Assembly: GCA_050043265.1 (NCBI GenBank) | Contig: JBHJIR010000004.1 | Location: 69,657 to 133,656, forward strand | From: Pelagibius sp050043265 | GTDB lineage: Bacteria > Pseudomonadota > Alphaproteobacteria > Kiloniellales > Kiloniellaceae | Direction: 5' to 3' | Length of the DNA: 64,000 nucleotides | Shown here: piece by piece, positions 17,199 through 26,515 of the stretch | Layout of the letters: the number at the start of each line of letters is the position of its first letter | How positions within the stretch are numbered: position 1 is the first letter of the stretch | The notes under the pieces: model-generated | What the model saw: the letters and a program-made list of their open reading frames with translations, nothing else | What the model was told of the DNA's origin: nothing | The model's database searches: none | Translations under genes and position numbers: made by a program

Positions 17199-17397
17199 AG
17201 CGCGGGAAAGAAGGAGTCTCCCGGCCAACCGCGCGGCGGCGCAAGAGCCGGCCGGGCCCGGAAAACGGCAGCGCGCCTCCCTGCAATCAAATCACCCAGC
17301 CTAACCAACCACTTGATTTTTCTGCTGTAATTAAGGGTCTGCTAACAAAAAAATCGTACAACACTGGGGCATCATTATCAGCAGACGGATTCCTCCA

Positions 17398-19092
17398 GTG
17401 CTCCAGCGTCTTTCCATCGGCAAGAAGCTTGCCCTCATCACCATCGCCCTTTCCGTGGTCCTCGTGGCCCTGTCCACCTTCATGCTCTTCGAGTTGAAGG
17501 AAACGATGATTGACGGGCGCAAAGTGAAGCTCCGCTCATTGGTTGAATCAGCGACCAATGTGATCAATCATTACTCGCAGATGGAAGAGGATGGCGTCCT
17601 GAGCCCGGAGGAGGCCCGCAAGGCCGCCATCACCGCGCTGGCCGGTATGAACTTCGACGGCAAGAACTATTTCTTCGTATTCAATACCGACGGCGTTCTG
17701 GTGTGGCATCCGACCCGCCAGGAGCAGATCGGCGTTAACATGCTGAAGCTCGACAACGCGCAGGCGCGTCATAACTACGAGCTGTTCCTCGGCGCCGCCA
17801 ACAACAACCCGAACCTGGAAGGCTACTCCGAATCTCTCGGACGGCGTCCGGGCTCCAAGGTGAACGACGCGCTGAAGCTCTACCTCTCTGTCAAGGATGC
17901 GCGCTGGCAGTGGATCGTCACCACCGGCGTCTTCATCGACGATATCGAGGCGCTGTTCTGGCAGCGCGCCGCCCTGTTCCTCGGCCTGGCAGGGGCAGGC
18001 CTGGCGCTCGGCCTCGCGCTTTGCTACTTCGTTGGCCGCAGCATCACCGGCCCGCTGAACCGCACGGTGAGCGCGCTGGAAGAACTCGGCGAAGGGCGCA
18101 ACAACACCAAGGTGGAAATCGATCCCAGCCGCACGGAGATCGGTCGCCTGACCCGCGCCTTCAATCACTTCCGCGAGAAGATGAAGGAAACCGACGAGTT
18201 GCGGGCCCAGCAGGCCGTCGCCGAGAAGAAGTCCCAGGAGGAGCGGCGCGCCGCCCTGCTCGGCTTCGCCGACGAATTCGAAAGCTCCGTCGCCTCCGCC
18301 GTCGACGTGCTGGCCGAGGAAGTCCGCAAGGTCTCCCGCGCCTCCGCCGAGATGTCGAAGAGCGCCAAGGATTCCGCCGGGGGCACCCAGCAGGTGAACG
18401 CCGCCGCGGAGTCCACTGCCGAAAACATCCAGACCGTCGCCTCGGCGGCGCAGGAGCTGACCTCGTCGATCGACGAGATCCAGCGCCAGGTGCGCACGGT
18501 TCAGACTGTGGTCGAAAAGACCAAATCGCGCTCCAGCGAGACCCAGGACCAAGTCTCCGCCCTGGCCGAGACCGTCGAAAAGATCGGCTCGGTCGTCGAC
18601 CTCATCAACTCGATCGCCGAGCAGACCAACCTGCTGGCGCTCAACGCCACCATCGCGGCGGCCCGCGCCGGCGATGCGGGCAAGGGCTTTGCCGTGGTTG
18701 CCGGCGAGGTCAAGGCGCTGGCCACCCAGACCACCAAAGCGACCGACGATATCCGCCAGCAGATCGATGTCCTGAACCAGGCCACCGGCGAGTCGGTGAG
18801 CGGCATGAAGGACGTCGCCAGCGTGGTGAGCGACCTGCTGGAAACCACCAGCGCCATCGCCGCGGCCATCGAGGAGCAGAATGCGGCGACCAGCGAGATC
18901 AGCCGCAACACCGAAGTGACCTCGCGCGAAACCCAGTCGATCACCAAGGCCATCAACGATGTGACCGCCTCGGTGCGCGCGACCGAAACCACGGCCCAGT
19001 CGGTCAGCGAGACCTCCACCGTCATGCAGGAGAAGGCCGAGACCGTCAGCCGCGAGGTGCAGAGCTTCCTGCAGCGCATCCGCGCCGCGTAA
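17398..19092 (+). CDS. Methyl-accepting chemotaxis protein with Cache sensor
   Basis: A 564-residue chemoreceptor starting at GTG 17398. Order: span 1 (~residues 11-31), a periplasmic single-Cache-type sensor (~35-185, with FDGKNYFFVFNTDGVLVWHP and WQWIVTTGVFIDDI), span 2 (~192-213), HAMP, then a long methyl-accepting domain whose tip EQTNLLALNATIAAARAGDAGKGFAVVAGEVK is intact. Small sCache-2 sensors commonly bind small carboxylates; the ligand here is unknown. No che genes are nearby. A strong terminator follows. Confidence 0.93.
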   Translation: MLQRLSIGKKLALITIALSVVLVALSTFMLFELKETMIDGRKVKLRSLVESATNVINHYSQMEEDGVLSPEEARKAAITALAGMNFDGKNYFFVFNTDGVLVWHPTRQEQIGVNMLKLDNAQARHNYELFLGAANNNPNLEGYSESLGRRPGSKVNDALKLYLSVKDARWQWIVTTGVFIDDIEALFWQRAALFLGLAGAGLALGLALCYFVGRSITGPLNRTVSALEELGEGRNNTKVEIDPSRTEIGRLTRAFNHFREKMKETDELRAQQAVAEKKSQEERRAALLGFADEFESSVASAVDVLAEEVRKVSRASAEMSKSAKDSAGGTQQVNAAAESTAENIQTVASAAQELTSSIDEIQRQVRTVQTVVEKTKSRSSETQDQVSALAETVEKIGSVVDLINSIAEQTNLLALNATIAAARAGDAGKGFAVVAGEVKALATQTTKATDDIRQQIDVLNQATGESVSGMKDVASVVSDLLETTSAIAAAIEEQNAATSEISRNTEVTSRETQSITKAINDVTASVRATETTAQSVSETSTVMQEKAETVSREVQSFLQRIRAA

Positions 19093-19117
19093 GACAAGGC
19101 ACTTTCGAAAGAACCGA

Positions 19118-19154
19118 GGCCGCCGGCACCCTGCCGGCGGCCTTTTTCTTTTTT
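19118..19154 (+). terminator. Rho-independent terminator of the chemoreceptor gene
   Basis: Perfect 10-bp arms GGCCGCCGGC and GCCGGCGGCC around loop ACCCT, followed by TTTTTCTTTTTT. It lies 26 bp past the stop. Confidence 0.93.
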
Positions 19155-19200
19155 AAGCCCGCAAAAGCGGGCGGCGTATTCTAGGCCCGCAAAAGCGGGC
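19153..19200 (-). repeat. 28-bp duplication at the deacylase gene end
   Basis: The hairpin GCCCGC-AAAA-GCGGGC occurs twice, at 19157-19172 and 19185-19200, 28 bp apart. The second copy is inside the last codons of the deacylase gene. Each copy is preceded on the plus strand by a reverse stop triplet (TTA at 19153, CTA at 19181). The gene end, with hairpin and stop codon, appears duplicated; the outer copy may act as its terminator. Confidence 0.8.
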
Positions 19201-20626
19201 GGCCGGGCCGGGCACCGGTCGCTTCGCCGTCCTGCCACACGCGGCGCCCGTTGACGAAGACCTGGCGGATACCGGTGGCCGGGCGTACCGGCGTTTCGTA
19301 GGTCGCCGCATCGACCACCTGGGTCTCGTCGAAGATCACCAGGTCGGCGAAGTGATCGACGGCCAGCGTGCCGCGTCCCTCGAGGCGAAAGCGCGCCGCC
19401 GGCAGGCCGGTCATCTTGTGCACCGCCTCTTCCATGGAAAACAGGCCGAGCTTGCGGGCGTAGTGGCCGAGGACGCGCGGGAAAGTGCCCCAGACCCGCG
19501 GGTGCGGATGGCTGCCGGTCATGATCCCGTCGGAGCAAACCATGGTGTGGGGGTAGCTGAGGATGCGCTGTACGTCGCGTTCGTCCATGATGAAGAAGAT
19601 GCCGAGCGCCGGAATCAGGCGTTCCACCGCGTCATCCAGGTTGCACCCCCATTCCGCGGCGACATCGGCCAGATCGCGCCCGGCGGTCTCGGGAAACGGC
19701 TCCGACTGGGTGATGATGACGCGGCTGGCCTGGCGGTGGCGGCCTGAATTCAACATGGTGGCGCTGGCGATGTACGGCGTGGTGTCCAGGCCGACGTCCT
19801 GGCGCTGCCGCGCGCTGTCGATGATCCCCAGGGTCACCTCGGAGCGCCCATGGTTGGCCAGGCCGGCGCACTTGTGGTGCGACACGTGCACGCCGCAGCC
19901 GGCTTCGCGGCCGATCTGCAGCGTCTCCTCCAGCGCCTCGACCACCTTGTCGCCCTCGTCGCGCATGTGGGTGACGTAGAGCGCGGCGTAGTCCTTCAGC
20001 ACGTCGGACACGCCGATCAGCTCTTCCGTCGTCGCCGCGCGGGCCGGCGGGTAGAAAGTGCCGGTGGAAAGCCCCAGCGCGCCTTCGTCCAGCGCCTGGT
20101 CGAGCTGACGTCGCATGGCCGCCACCTCGCCGGCATCGGCGGCCCGGCCGAGGTCGTCCATGGCGTTCAGCCGCAGCGTGCCGTGTCCGATAAGGCAGGC
20201 CGAATTGACCGCCGCCGGCTCGGCCGCCAGGCGGTCACGGTACTGGGAAAAGCGGGCAAACCGCGGACCGGCGCCATCGATGATGGACGCGAGCGGCGCC
20301 GGCAGCGGCCCCGTCGCAGTCAGCGGCGCAATTGAGAAGCCGCAGTTGCCGTTGATGATGCTGGTGACGCCCTGGCTGACCGCGCAGGTCATTTCCGGAT
20401 CGCTCAGCACCGCCTCGTCATAGTGGGTGTGCGGATCGATAAAGCCCGGCGCCAGGATCTGCCCGGCGCAGTCGACCGTCTCGCCGGCCTGCCATGCGCC
20501 GGGGTCGCCAAGATCGCCGAGCGCGACGATGCGGTCGTCGCTGACCGCGACGTCGCCGGCAAAACGCGCGCTCCCGCTGCCGTCGATGATCTGCGCGTTG
20601 CGGAACAGAATGTCTACCTGCGTCAT
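19181..20626 (-). CDS. N-acyl-D-amino-acid deacylase (D-aminoacylase)
   Basis: A 481-residue amidohydrolase-superfamily enzyme that would hydrolyse N-acyl-D-amino acids. Visible metal-site features: GFIDPHTHYD, the conserved Cys in INGNCGFS, YVTHMRDEG, VSHHK and CSDGIMTG. ATG 20626 gives the standard start MTQVDILFRNAQIIDGSG; the longer frame to 20722 would overlap the TRAP small permease gene. It is the last gene of a TRAP importer operon, implying that its N-acyl substrate is what the importer carries. Confidence 0.9.
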   Translation of the reverse strand: MTQVDILFRNAQIIDGSGSARFAGDVAVSDDRIVALGDLGDPGAWQAGETVDCAGQILAPGFIDPHTHYDEAVLSDPEMTCAVSQGVTSIINGNCGFSIAPLTATGPLPAPLASIIDGAGPRFARFSQYRDRLAAEPAAVNSACLIGHGTLRLNAMDDLGRAADAGEVAAMRRQLDQALDEGALGLSTGTFYPPARAATTEELIGVSDVLKDYAALYVTHMRDEGDKVVEALEETLQIGREAGCGVHVSHHKCAGLANHGRSEVTLGIIDSARQRQDVGLDTTPYIASATMLNSGRHRQASRVIITQSEPFPETAGRDLADVAAEWGCNLDDAVERLIPALGIFFIMDERDVQRILSYPHTMVCSDGIMTGSHPHPRVWGTFPRVLGHYARKLGLFSMEEAVHKMTGLPAARFRLEGRGTLAVDHFADLVIFDETQVVDAATYETPVRPATGIRQVFVNGRRVWQDGEATGARPGRPLLRA

Positions 20627-20678
20627 TGCTTGCTGGAAACCTTGCTTCGCCAGAGAAAAAGGGGGATCGGCGCCGGGA

Positions 20679-21215
20679 TCAGCCGACTTCGAGGGACTCG
20701 GTCGTGCCATGCTTCGGTTCATCGCCGCACCACTGCGCCAGCAGATGGATCAGCACCGTCACGATCATGATCGGCACGGCGGCGGCCACCAGCAGCGTCG
20801 GGAAGTCGAAAGCATCGGCCATGGTGCGGGAATGGCGCACCAGGAAGCTGCGTTCGATGGTCATGTTGGCGCCGATGAAGCAGAACAGCAGGATCGGCAG
20901 CAGGTAGATCAGCACCGGCAGGGTCCGGCCGACCTTGGCGGCGAACAGGACGAAGCGGTTGGCGCTGTGGAAATCGCCGAACAGCGCCGGGTCGAAGCCG
21001 CGCTTGAACGACATGGTGGCGCCCAGCAGGCCGGCCCAGATCATCGCGTAGCGGGCGATCTCCTCGGTCCAGGCCGGCGGCGAGGCGAAGGCATAGCGGG
21101 CAACGACCTGTAGGATCACCACCGACACCAGGACCACCAGGAAACCGACGGTGGCCAGACGCATGACGCGGTCGAGAGCGTTGCTGAGGCGGACGATACC
21201 GCGCTTGAAAGTCAT
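20679..21215 (-). CDS. TRAP transporter small permease (DctQ-type)
   Basis: A 178-residue protein with four spans and the family signature VARYAFASPPAWTEEIARYAMIWAGLLGA. ATG 21215 is preceded by GGAAAGGG; the frame continues upstream to 21353 but that part overlaps the binding-protein gene and has shadow-like composition. It partners with the large permease and binding protein encoded upstream. In the order here (large permease, binding protein, small permease, deacylase) the small subunit is separated from the large one. Confidence 0.92.
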   Translation of the reverse strand: MTFKRGIVRLSNALDRVMRLATVGFLVVLVSVVILQVVARYAFASPPAWTEEIARYAMIWAGLLGATMSFKRGFDPALFGDFHSANRFVLFAAKVGRTLPVLIYLLPILLFCFIGANMTIERSFLVRHSRTMADAFDFPTLLVAAAVPIMIVTVLIHLLAQWCGDEPKHGTTESLEVG

Positions 21216-21291
21216 GACACCCTTTCCTTTCCGGTCATCCAGGACAAAGCGGGGCCGCCCACGGGGGGCGGGCGGCCCACCTTGAGCGCGC

Positions 21292-22302
21292 CTACTGGCG
21301 CACGCTGTCGAGGGCGGTCTGGTACTTGGCCAGGTCTTCCTCGTTGAGCACATCCAGGTAGATCGCCGTGGCGCGCTCCACCATCTTGTCGCGCTCGCCC
21401 GGCGCCAGTTCGGACACCGTCACGCCGGCTTCCTTCTGACGCTCCAGCACGATGCCCTGCCAGTCGGCGACCCAGGCGCGGTTGGCGGCGATGCCCGCCG
21501 TAATGGCCTTGTCGATGGTCGCCTGATCGGCGGCCGGGAGGCCGTCGAACCAGTCCTGCGACACCAGCACCAGGCGCGTCGACGGCGAGATGTTGGCCTG
21601 GGTGAAGTGCTTGAGGAAGTCGGTGTGGCCGGTCCGCAGCGCCGAGTTCGGCGGGTTCAGATAGCCGTCGGCGATGCCGGTCTGCAGGGCGTTGGCGACC
21701 TCCGACCAGGAAACGATGGTGCCGTTGGCGCCCAGCGACTCCTCGAACTTCAGCTGCTCGCCGTTCATCGCCCGGAACCGCAGATCGGACAGGTCCTCAA
21801 CCGTGGTCACCGGATGCTTGGTGTTGTGGAAGCCCATGGCGACGCCGATGTAGTTGAAGCCGGCGATGCGGGTGCCGTTGGCGATCAGCGGCTCGTTCAT
21901 CTGTGCCAGCAGGTCGGACTTGGCGATGACGCTGTCGAACTCGTCGGCGTCCTTGAAGAAGAACGGCAGTTGCACGCCCTTGACCAGCGGCGACAGGCCG
22001 AAGGTGGTACCCACGGACGCCAGGTTCACCTGGATCAGCCCCTGGGAGACCATGTCGAAGCGTTCCTTCTCCTTGCCGATGGTCTCGGAGGGGAACACGC
22101 TGACGGTAAAGTCACTGCCGGCAAGGGCGTCCTGGAAGCCCTGCACGAAGGCGGCCTCGGCGTTCACCTTGGGGTCCATGACGCCGTTGAGGGCGACCTT
22201 GACCTCGGCGGCCCCAGCGCTGGTCGAGGCGCCGGTGGCGACGCCCGTGCCAAGGGCCACCGCGAGCGCGGCGGCGATGACGGTTCGGGTTTGACGGTAC
22301 AT
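21292..22302 (-). CDS. TRAP transporter substrate-binding protein (DctP-type)
   Basis: A 336-residue periplasmic protein with a Sec signal peptide (~residues 1-32). DctP features include FPSETIGKEKERFDMVSQG, LRFRAMNGE, and WSEVANALQTGIADGYLNPP. ATG 22302 follows GAGGAGGT. The same frame stays open upstream through the large-permease gene, but those residues are a GC-rich shadow. Ligand class is inferred from the co-operonic D-aminoacylase: probably N-acyl amino acids. Confidence 0.92.
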   Translation of the reverse strand: MYRQTRTVIAAALAVALGTGVATGASTSAGAAEVKVALNGVMDPKVNAEAAFVQGFQDALAGSDFTVSVFPSETIGKEKERFDMVSQGLIQVNLASVGTTFGLSPLVKGVQLPFFFKDADEFDSVIAKSDLLAQMNEPLIANGTRIAGFNYIGVAMGFHNTKHPVTTVEDLSDLRFRAMNGEQLKFEESLGANGTIVSWSEVANALQTGIADGYLNPPNSALRTGHTDFLKHFTQANISPSTRLVLVSQDWFDGLPAADQATIDKAITAGIAANRAWVADWQGIVLERQKEAGVTVSELAPGERDKMVERATAIYLDVLNEEDLAKYQTALDSVRQ

Positions 22303-22343
22303 GGTTGAAGACCTCCTCTGTCGGTATTCGTTCGGGTTGTTCG

Positions 22344-23627
22344 TTACATGAGGCCGAGCGCCGTGGGCAGCGCGGTGCTGATCTTGGGGAACATCGTCAG
22401 CACGATCAGCAGAAACAGCTCGGCCAGGAAAAACGGGAAAGTGGCGCGGATCAGCCGCCAGTAGTTCATGTTCACAGTGGTCGCCAGGATCAGCAGCACA
22501 CCGCCCAGCGGCGGCGACAGCAGCCCGATGGTGATGTTGAAACAGATGACGATACCCAGGTGCACCGGGTCGATGCCAAGCTGCAGGGCGACCGGCACGA
22601 AGATCGGCGCGAACAACGCCACCGCCGCCTTCACGTCCATCACCATGCCGGCGCCGAGGAAGATGACGTTGATCAGCAAGAGGTACTGGAGCGGGCTGAG
22701 GCCCCATTCGTTGACCAGGGCGGCGATGCGCTGCGGCCATTGCTCCAGCGCCGCCAGGTAGCTGAAGCTGGAGATCGCGCAGAGGATGATGAACAGGGCG
22801 CCCAGCAGCACGGCGGTGCGCGTCAGGCTGCCCATCAGCTTCTGCCAGGTCATTTCGCCGTAGGCGACGCCGACGATCAGCGCCGCGGCCACCGCCACGC
22901 CGGCCGCCTCCGCCGGCGTCATCACACCGAACAGGGTGCCACCCAGGATGATCACCGGCAGGGTGAGCGCCGGCAGCGCCTTCAGGAACGAAGGAATGAT
23001 GCGCGGCAGGTCGTCCGACTTGCCGCCGGGATGGTCGTCGCGGTAGGCGTAGAAGGCGTTCATCGCCATCAGCACGCCGGCCAGCAGCAGCCCCGGCACG
23101 ATGCCGGCGGCGAACAGCGCGGAGACCGACGTTTCCATCAGCGCGCCGTAGAAGATCAGGATGACGCTGGGCGGGATGATCGGCCCGATGATCGACGATG
23201 CACCGGTGATCGCCGCGGCATAGTCCAGCGGATAGCCGCGCCGCGTCATCTCCGGCACCAGGGCACTGCCCAGCGCCGCCGCGTCGGACACTGCCGAGCC
23301 GCTGACCCCTGCGAAGAACACGCTGGTCAGCACGTTCACGTGGCCGAGACCGCCTTTGAGGCGTCCGATCAGCGACATCGAGAAGTCGATGAGGGCGCGG
23401 GCCAGGCCGCCGTGGTTCATCAGATCGCCGGCAAAGATGAACAGCGGCATCGCCAGGAAGGCGAAGACGTCGAGCTGGCCGTAGAGGCGCTGCGGCAGCG
23501 CCGCCAGGTAGAGGGTGTTGCCGCTGAGCGCGAAGCTGAGCACCGCCGAGGCGCCGATGATGTAGGCGATAGCGCCGCCGGCCAGCAGCGCCAGCCCTAG
23601 AAACGACAATATGACAACGATCTGCAC
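22344..23627 (-). CDS. TRAP transporter large permease (DctM-type)
   Basis: A 427-residue protein with about 12 hydrophobic segments and DctM signatures: MPLFIFAGDLMNHGG, FFAGVSGSAVSDAAALGSALVPEM, and GPIIPPSVILIFYG. It is the first gene of the minus-strand operon and forms the ion-coupled channel of the importer. It is divergent from the LysR gene at 23740, and the promoter region between them contains a palindrome. Confidence 0.94.
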   Translation of the reverse strand: MQIVVILSFLGLALLAGGAIAYIIGASAVLSFALSGNTLYLAALPQRLYGQLDVFAFLAMPLFIFAGDLMNHGGLARALIDFSMSLIGRLKGGLGHVNVLTSVFFAGVSGSAVSDAAALGSALVPEMTRRGYPLDYAAAITGASSIIGPIIPPSVILIFYGALMETSVSALFAAGIVPGLLLAGVLMAMNAFYAYRDDHPGGKSDDLPRIIPSFLKALPALTLPVIILGGTLFGVMTPAEAAGVAVAAALIVGVAYGEMTWQKLMGSLTRTAVLLGALFIILCAISSFSYLAALEQWPQRIAALVNEWGLSPLQYLLLINVIFLGAGMVMDVKAAVALFAPIFVPVALQLGIDPVHLGIVICFNITIGLLSPPLGGVLLILATTVNMNYWRLIRATFPFFLAELFLLIVLTMFPKISTALPTALGLM

Positions 23628-23725
23628 GGTAGTTGCGCCCCCTGACCCCGTGTTGCCGGGGATATTTATTGCGGAAAGGGGACCACATCGGACCTATTAT
23701 ATAAATGTAAAAATATTTCACATTC

Positions 23726-23742
23726 CATAGCATTTTGCTATG
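23726..23742. promoter_or_regulatory. Perfect palindrome at the second LysR start
   Basis: Arms CATAGCA and TGCTATG (7 bp, perfect) around centre TTT, with the LysR-type T-N11-A geometry, in the divergent region between the TRAP operon and LysR. The right arm ends exactly on the ATG 23740-23742, as in the LysR gene at 15287. Confidence 0.65.
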
Positions 23743-24738
23743 ACTTGGGTTCCTTCACCCCAGCAGGAGCCGCCCTTGCGCAACCTGACCCTGCAGCGCC
23801 TTGAAGTCTTCAAGAGCGTCTACGAGGAAAAATCGGTCAGCGCCGCGGCGCGGCGGCTGAAGCTGTCGCAACCTACGGTCAGCCGCCACCTGCGTGACTT
23901 CGAGGCGGCCATCGCCATGAAACTCTTCGAGCTGGACAAGGGCCGCATCATCGCGACGGCGGAGGCCGAGGTGCTGTACAGCGAATGCATCTTCCTCAGC
24001 GAGGGCGTCGCCAAGGTCGACGCGACGATCCGCGCCCTCCGACGCGGCGAGGGCCAGCCGCTGTCGGTGATGACCATCGGCCTGCTCGCCCCGGAAATCC
24101 TGCCGGCGGCGGTCGAGGCGACACTGCAGCGCCTGCCGGCCCTGAACCTGACCCTGGATGCGGGCGCCGCCGACGTACAGATCCGCGCCCTGAAAGACGG
24201 CCGGATCGACGTCGGGCTCGCCGCCGGCAGCATCGCGCCGGAAAGCGGGCTGACCTTCCAGCCCATCGGCAAGGGCCACTTCGTCTGCATGGTGCCACTG
24301 GAGCACCCGCTGTCGCGCGGCGCGCGCTTCCCGCTGACCAGCCTGCGCGCGGAAGGTAACTGGATCAAGATGCCGCGCCGGCCGATCGGCGCACTGCTGG
24401 AAGACGCCCTGGACCGGGCCGGCGTCCCACCGCGCGGCAACATCACCGCCAATTCGCTGCTGGTGATGACCGGCCTGGCCAACCGGCTGCGCAAATGCGT
24501 GGTGGTCGACAACTTTACGGCCGCCGCCTTCAAGGTACCCTCGATGGTCGCCATCCCGGTCGAACCGCTGAGCGAGTTCACCATCTTCGCGGTGTCGCGC
24601 GCCGGCCAGACCCAGCGCAACGCCACCACCACCTTCGTCGCCAACGTCGAGGCGGCCCTGGCGCGCTATGGCAGCCCCACTCGGGAAGGCCCCTTTACGG
24701 CAGGTCCCGCTAAGGCAGGCCCCGCTAAGGCAGAATAA
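23740..24738 (+). CDS. LysR-family regulator of the TRAP/deacylase operon
   Basis: Up to 332 residues: winged HTH (LTLQRLEVFKSVYEEKSVSAAARRLKLSQPTVSRHLRDFE) and effector domain. ATG 23740 overlaps a palindrome and lacks a Shine-Dalgarno; TTG 23776, preceded by AGGAG, would give an N-terminus closer to the LysR norm and is a serious alternative. The C-terminus carries GPAKA repeats and overlaps the convergent alcohol dehydrogenase gene by 14 bp. Divergence from the TRAP operon suggests that it regulates N-acyl-amino-acid use. Confidence 0.88.
   Translation: MTWVPSPQQEPPLRNLTLQRLEVFKSVYEEKSVSAAARRLKLSQPTVSRHLRDFEAAIAMKLFELDKGRIIATAEAEVLYSECIFLSEGVAKVDATIRALRRGEGQPLSVMTIGLLAPEILPAAVEATLQRLPALNLTLDAGAADVQIRALKDGRIDVGLAAGSIAPESGLTFQPIGKGHFVCMVPLEHPLSRGARFPLTSLRAEGNWIKMPRRPIGALLEDALDRAGVPPRGNITANSLLVMTGLANRLRKCVVVDNFTAAAFKVPSMVAIPVEPLSEFTIFAVSRAGQTQRNATTTFVANVEAALARYGSPTREGPFTAGPAKAGPAKAE
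24688..24732 (+). repeat. 15-bp tandem repeat at the LysR C-terminus
   Basis: Three 15-bp units: GGCCCCTTTACGGCA, then GGTCCCGCTAAGGCA, then GGCCCCGCTAAGGCA. They encode GPFTA and twice GPAKA. The final unit runs into the 3' end of the convergent dehydrogenase gene. Confidence 0.88.
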
Positions 24739-25849
24739 CCTGGCGCACCGTGTGGCCCTCGGCCAGGCGGTCGAAGCCCTCGTTGATCTGCGCCAGAGTC
24801 AGGCGTTCGCTCATCAGGCGGTCGACCGGCAGCTTGCCCCGGCGGTAGAGCGCGATGTAGCGCGGCACGTCGCGCAGCGGCACACAGCTGCCGACGTAAC
24901 TGCCCTTTACCGTGCGCTCTTCCGCCACCAGGCTGACGTGCTGCACCTCGAACTTATGGTCGGGATGCGACAGGCCGGCGGTCACCGTGGTGCCGCCGCG
25001 CCGCGTCACGCGGTAGCTCAGATCCATCGCCTTCACCGAACCGGCCATCTCGAAGGCATAGTCGACGCCGCCCTTGGTCGCTTCGCGGATCGCGTCGGCC
25101 GCGTCGGGGTCGGCGGCGTTGAAAGTATCGGTGGCGCCGAGCTGGCGGGCCAGCGCCAGTTTGTCGTCCAGCACGTCGACGGCGACGATGCGTTCGGCCC
25201 CGGCGAGAATGGCGCCGAGCAGCGCGTTGAGGCCTACGCCGCCCAGGCCGACGACGGCGACGGAACTGCCGGGCGCGACGCGCGCGGTGTTCACCACGGC
25301 GCCGACGCCGGGCAGCACGGCGCAGCCGAACAGCGCCGCTTCCTCCAGTGGCAATTCGCGGTCGATCTTCACCAGCGACGGCCGGGCGCAGACCGCGTAT
25401 TCGGCGAAGGCGGAGACGCCCATGTGATGGTGCACCTCCCGGCCGTCCAGGTGCAGGCGCCGGGCGCCGGACAGCAGGGTGCCGGCGCCGTTGGGCTGGG
25501 CACCCGGCTCGCAGAGCGCGGGGCGGCCTTCGGTGCAGGGCAGGCAGTGGCCGCAGCTCGGCACGAAGACCATCACCACGTGGTCGCCGGGCACCAAGTC
25601 GGTGACGCCGCGGCCGACCTCGACCACCTCGCCGGCAGCCTCGTGACCCAGCGCCATGGGGACAGGGCGCGGGCGGTTGCCGTTGACCACCGAGAGGTCG
25701 GAGTGGCACAGGCCGGCGGCGCCGATGCGCAGCAGTACCTCGCCCTCGCCCGGCGGATCGAGCTCCAACTCCTCCACCCTCAGCGGCCGGGATTCCGCAT
25801 AGGGCCGGGGCCGGCCGATCTCGTGCAATACCGCTGCCTTGGTTTTCAT
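24725..25849 (-). CDS. Zinc-dependent alcohol dehydrogenase
   Basis: A 374-residue medium-chain dehydrogenase. The catalytic zinc site is visible as GLCHSDLS with GHEAAGEVVEVG. The structural zinc loop has four Cys in SCGHCLPCTEGRPALC, and the NAD fold has VVGLGGVGLNALLG. The closest type is the glutathione-independent or class III-like alcohol/aldehyde dehydrogenases; the substrate is not assignable. It is monocistronic and ends inside the LysR 3' end. Confidence 0.9.
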   Translation of the reverse strand: MKTKAAVLHEIGRPRPYAESRPLRVEELELDPPGEGEVLLRIGAAGLCHSDLSVVNGNRPRPVPMALGHEAAGEVVEVGRGVTDLVPGDHVVMVFVPSCGHCLPCTEGRPALCEPGAQPNGAGTLLSGARRLHLDGREVHHHMGVSAFAEYAVCARPSLVKIDRELPLEEAALFGCAVLPGVGAVVNTARVAPGSSVAVVGLGGVGLNALLGAILAGAERIVAVDVLDDKLALARQLGATDTFNAADPDAADAIREATKGGVDYAFEMAGSVKAMDLSYRVTRRGGTTVTAGLSHPDHKFEVQHVSLVAEERTVKGSYVGSCVPLRDVPRYIALYRRGKLPVDRLMSERLTLAQINEGFDRLAEGHTVRQVILP

Positions 25850-25963
25850 CGTTCCATCCCTGCATGCCGCCGCTTTCCGGCTTGAGGGGCCCCTTCTAGC
25901 ACGAAACGATGGCGGAAATGGAGAGCGGCCGGCCTGCGGATCACCCGGCTTCGCCGAAGGGTT

Positions 25964-26383
25964 TCACTGGGTGGGCTTCACCGGCCCAGGCTTTCGGGCC
26001 GCCTTGGCGCCCTCGTCCAGCGCTTCCACCTCGGCAACGCCGGCATCGGTTTCCATATCGGCCAGCTTGCCGGTCTCGTTCATGTAGTCGACCAGGGTCT
26101 TCTGCAGGAACGTGCTCTGCAACTGCAACAGTTCCAGAGGCGACTTGCAGGCCAGGATCTGCTCCATCAGGTCCAGGTCCTGCTGCCACCGCTTGCTCAG
26201 GAAGCCCGCCGACTCGTCGGCCAGTTTGGTCCAGGACTCCAGCCAGATTTCGGCGGCCTTGGCGTTGGCCTCCAGCAGGCTGTCGAAGCCCGCCTCCGAG
26301 CCCCCCTTCAGTCCAGGAAACGGCAGGCTCCAGGCCGACGGCGCGGCACTGCCCGCTTCGCCCTTTCCGGTCTTGGACGACAT
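25964..26383 (-). CDS. Phasin family protein
   Basis: A 139-residue amphipathic, mainly helical protein with the phasin pattern FDSLLEANAKAAEIWLESWTKLADESAGFLSKRWQQDLDLMEQILACKSPLELLQLQSTFLQKTLVDYM. Phasins coat polyhydroxyalkanoate granules. ATG 26383 follows AAAGGTGG; a longer frame from 26461 is less likely. No phaC or phaZ is nearby. It ends with a low-complexity Ala/Pro/Lys tail. Confidence 0.82.
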   Translation of the reverse strand: MSSKTGKGEAGSAAPSAWSLPFPGLKGGSEAGFDSLLEANAKAAEIWLESWTKLADESAGFLSKRWQQDLDLMEQILACKSPLELLQLQSTFLQKTLVDYMNETGKLADMETDAGVAEVEALDEGAKAARKPGPVKPTQ

Positions 26384-26515
26384 CGCATCCACCTTTCGCA
26401 AGAGGTCTGAGGTACACAAACAATGGCCCCCGGCCCCGTCAAGCTCATTGACCTGGGTCAAGACCGCAAGTCGGCAGCGGGCGCCTTATCGGCGCTGACA
26501 CGAAACGGCTGAGGT

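Noticed and set aside
21292..23733. An 813-codon frame that would fuse extra sequence to the TRAP binding protein
   Set aside because: The part upstream of 22302 overlaps the DctM gene out of frame; a strong Shine-Dalgarno and signal peptide mark 22302 as the true start.
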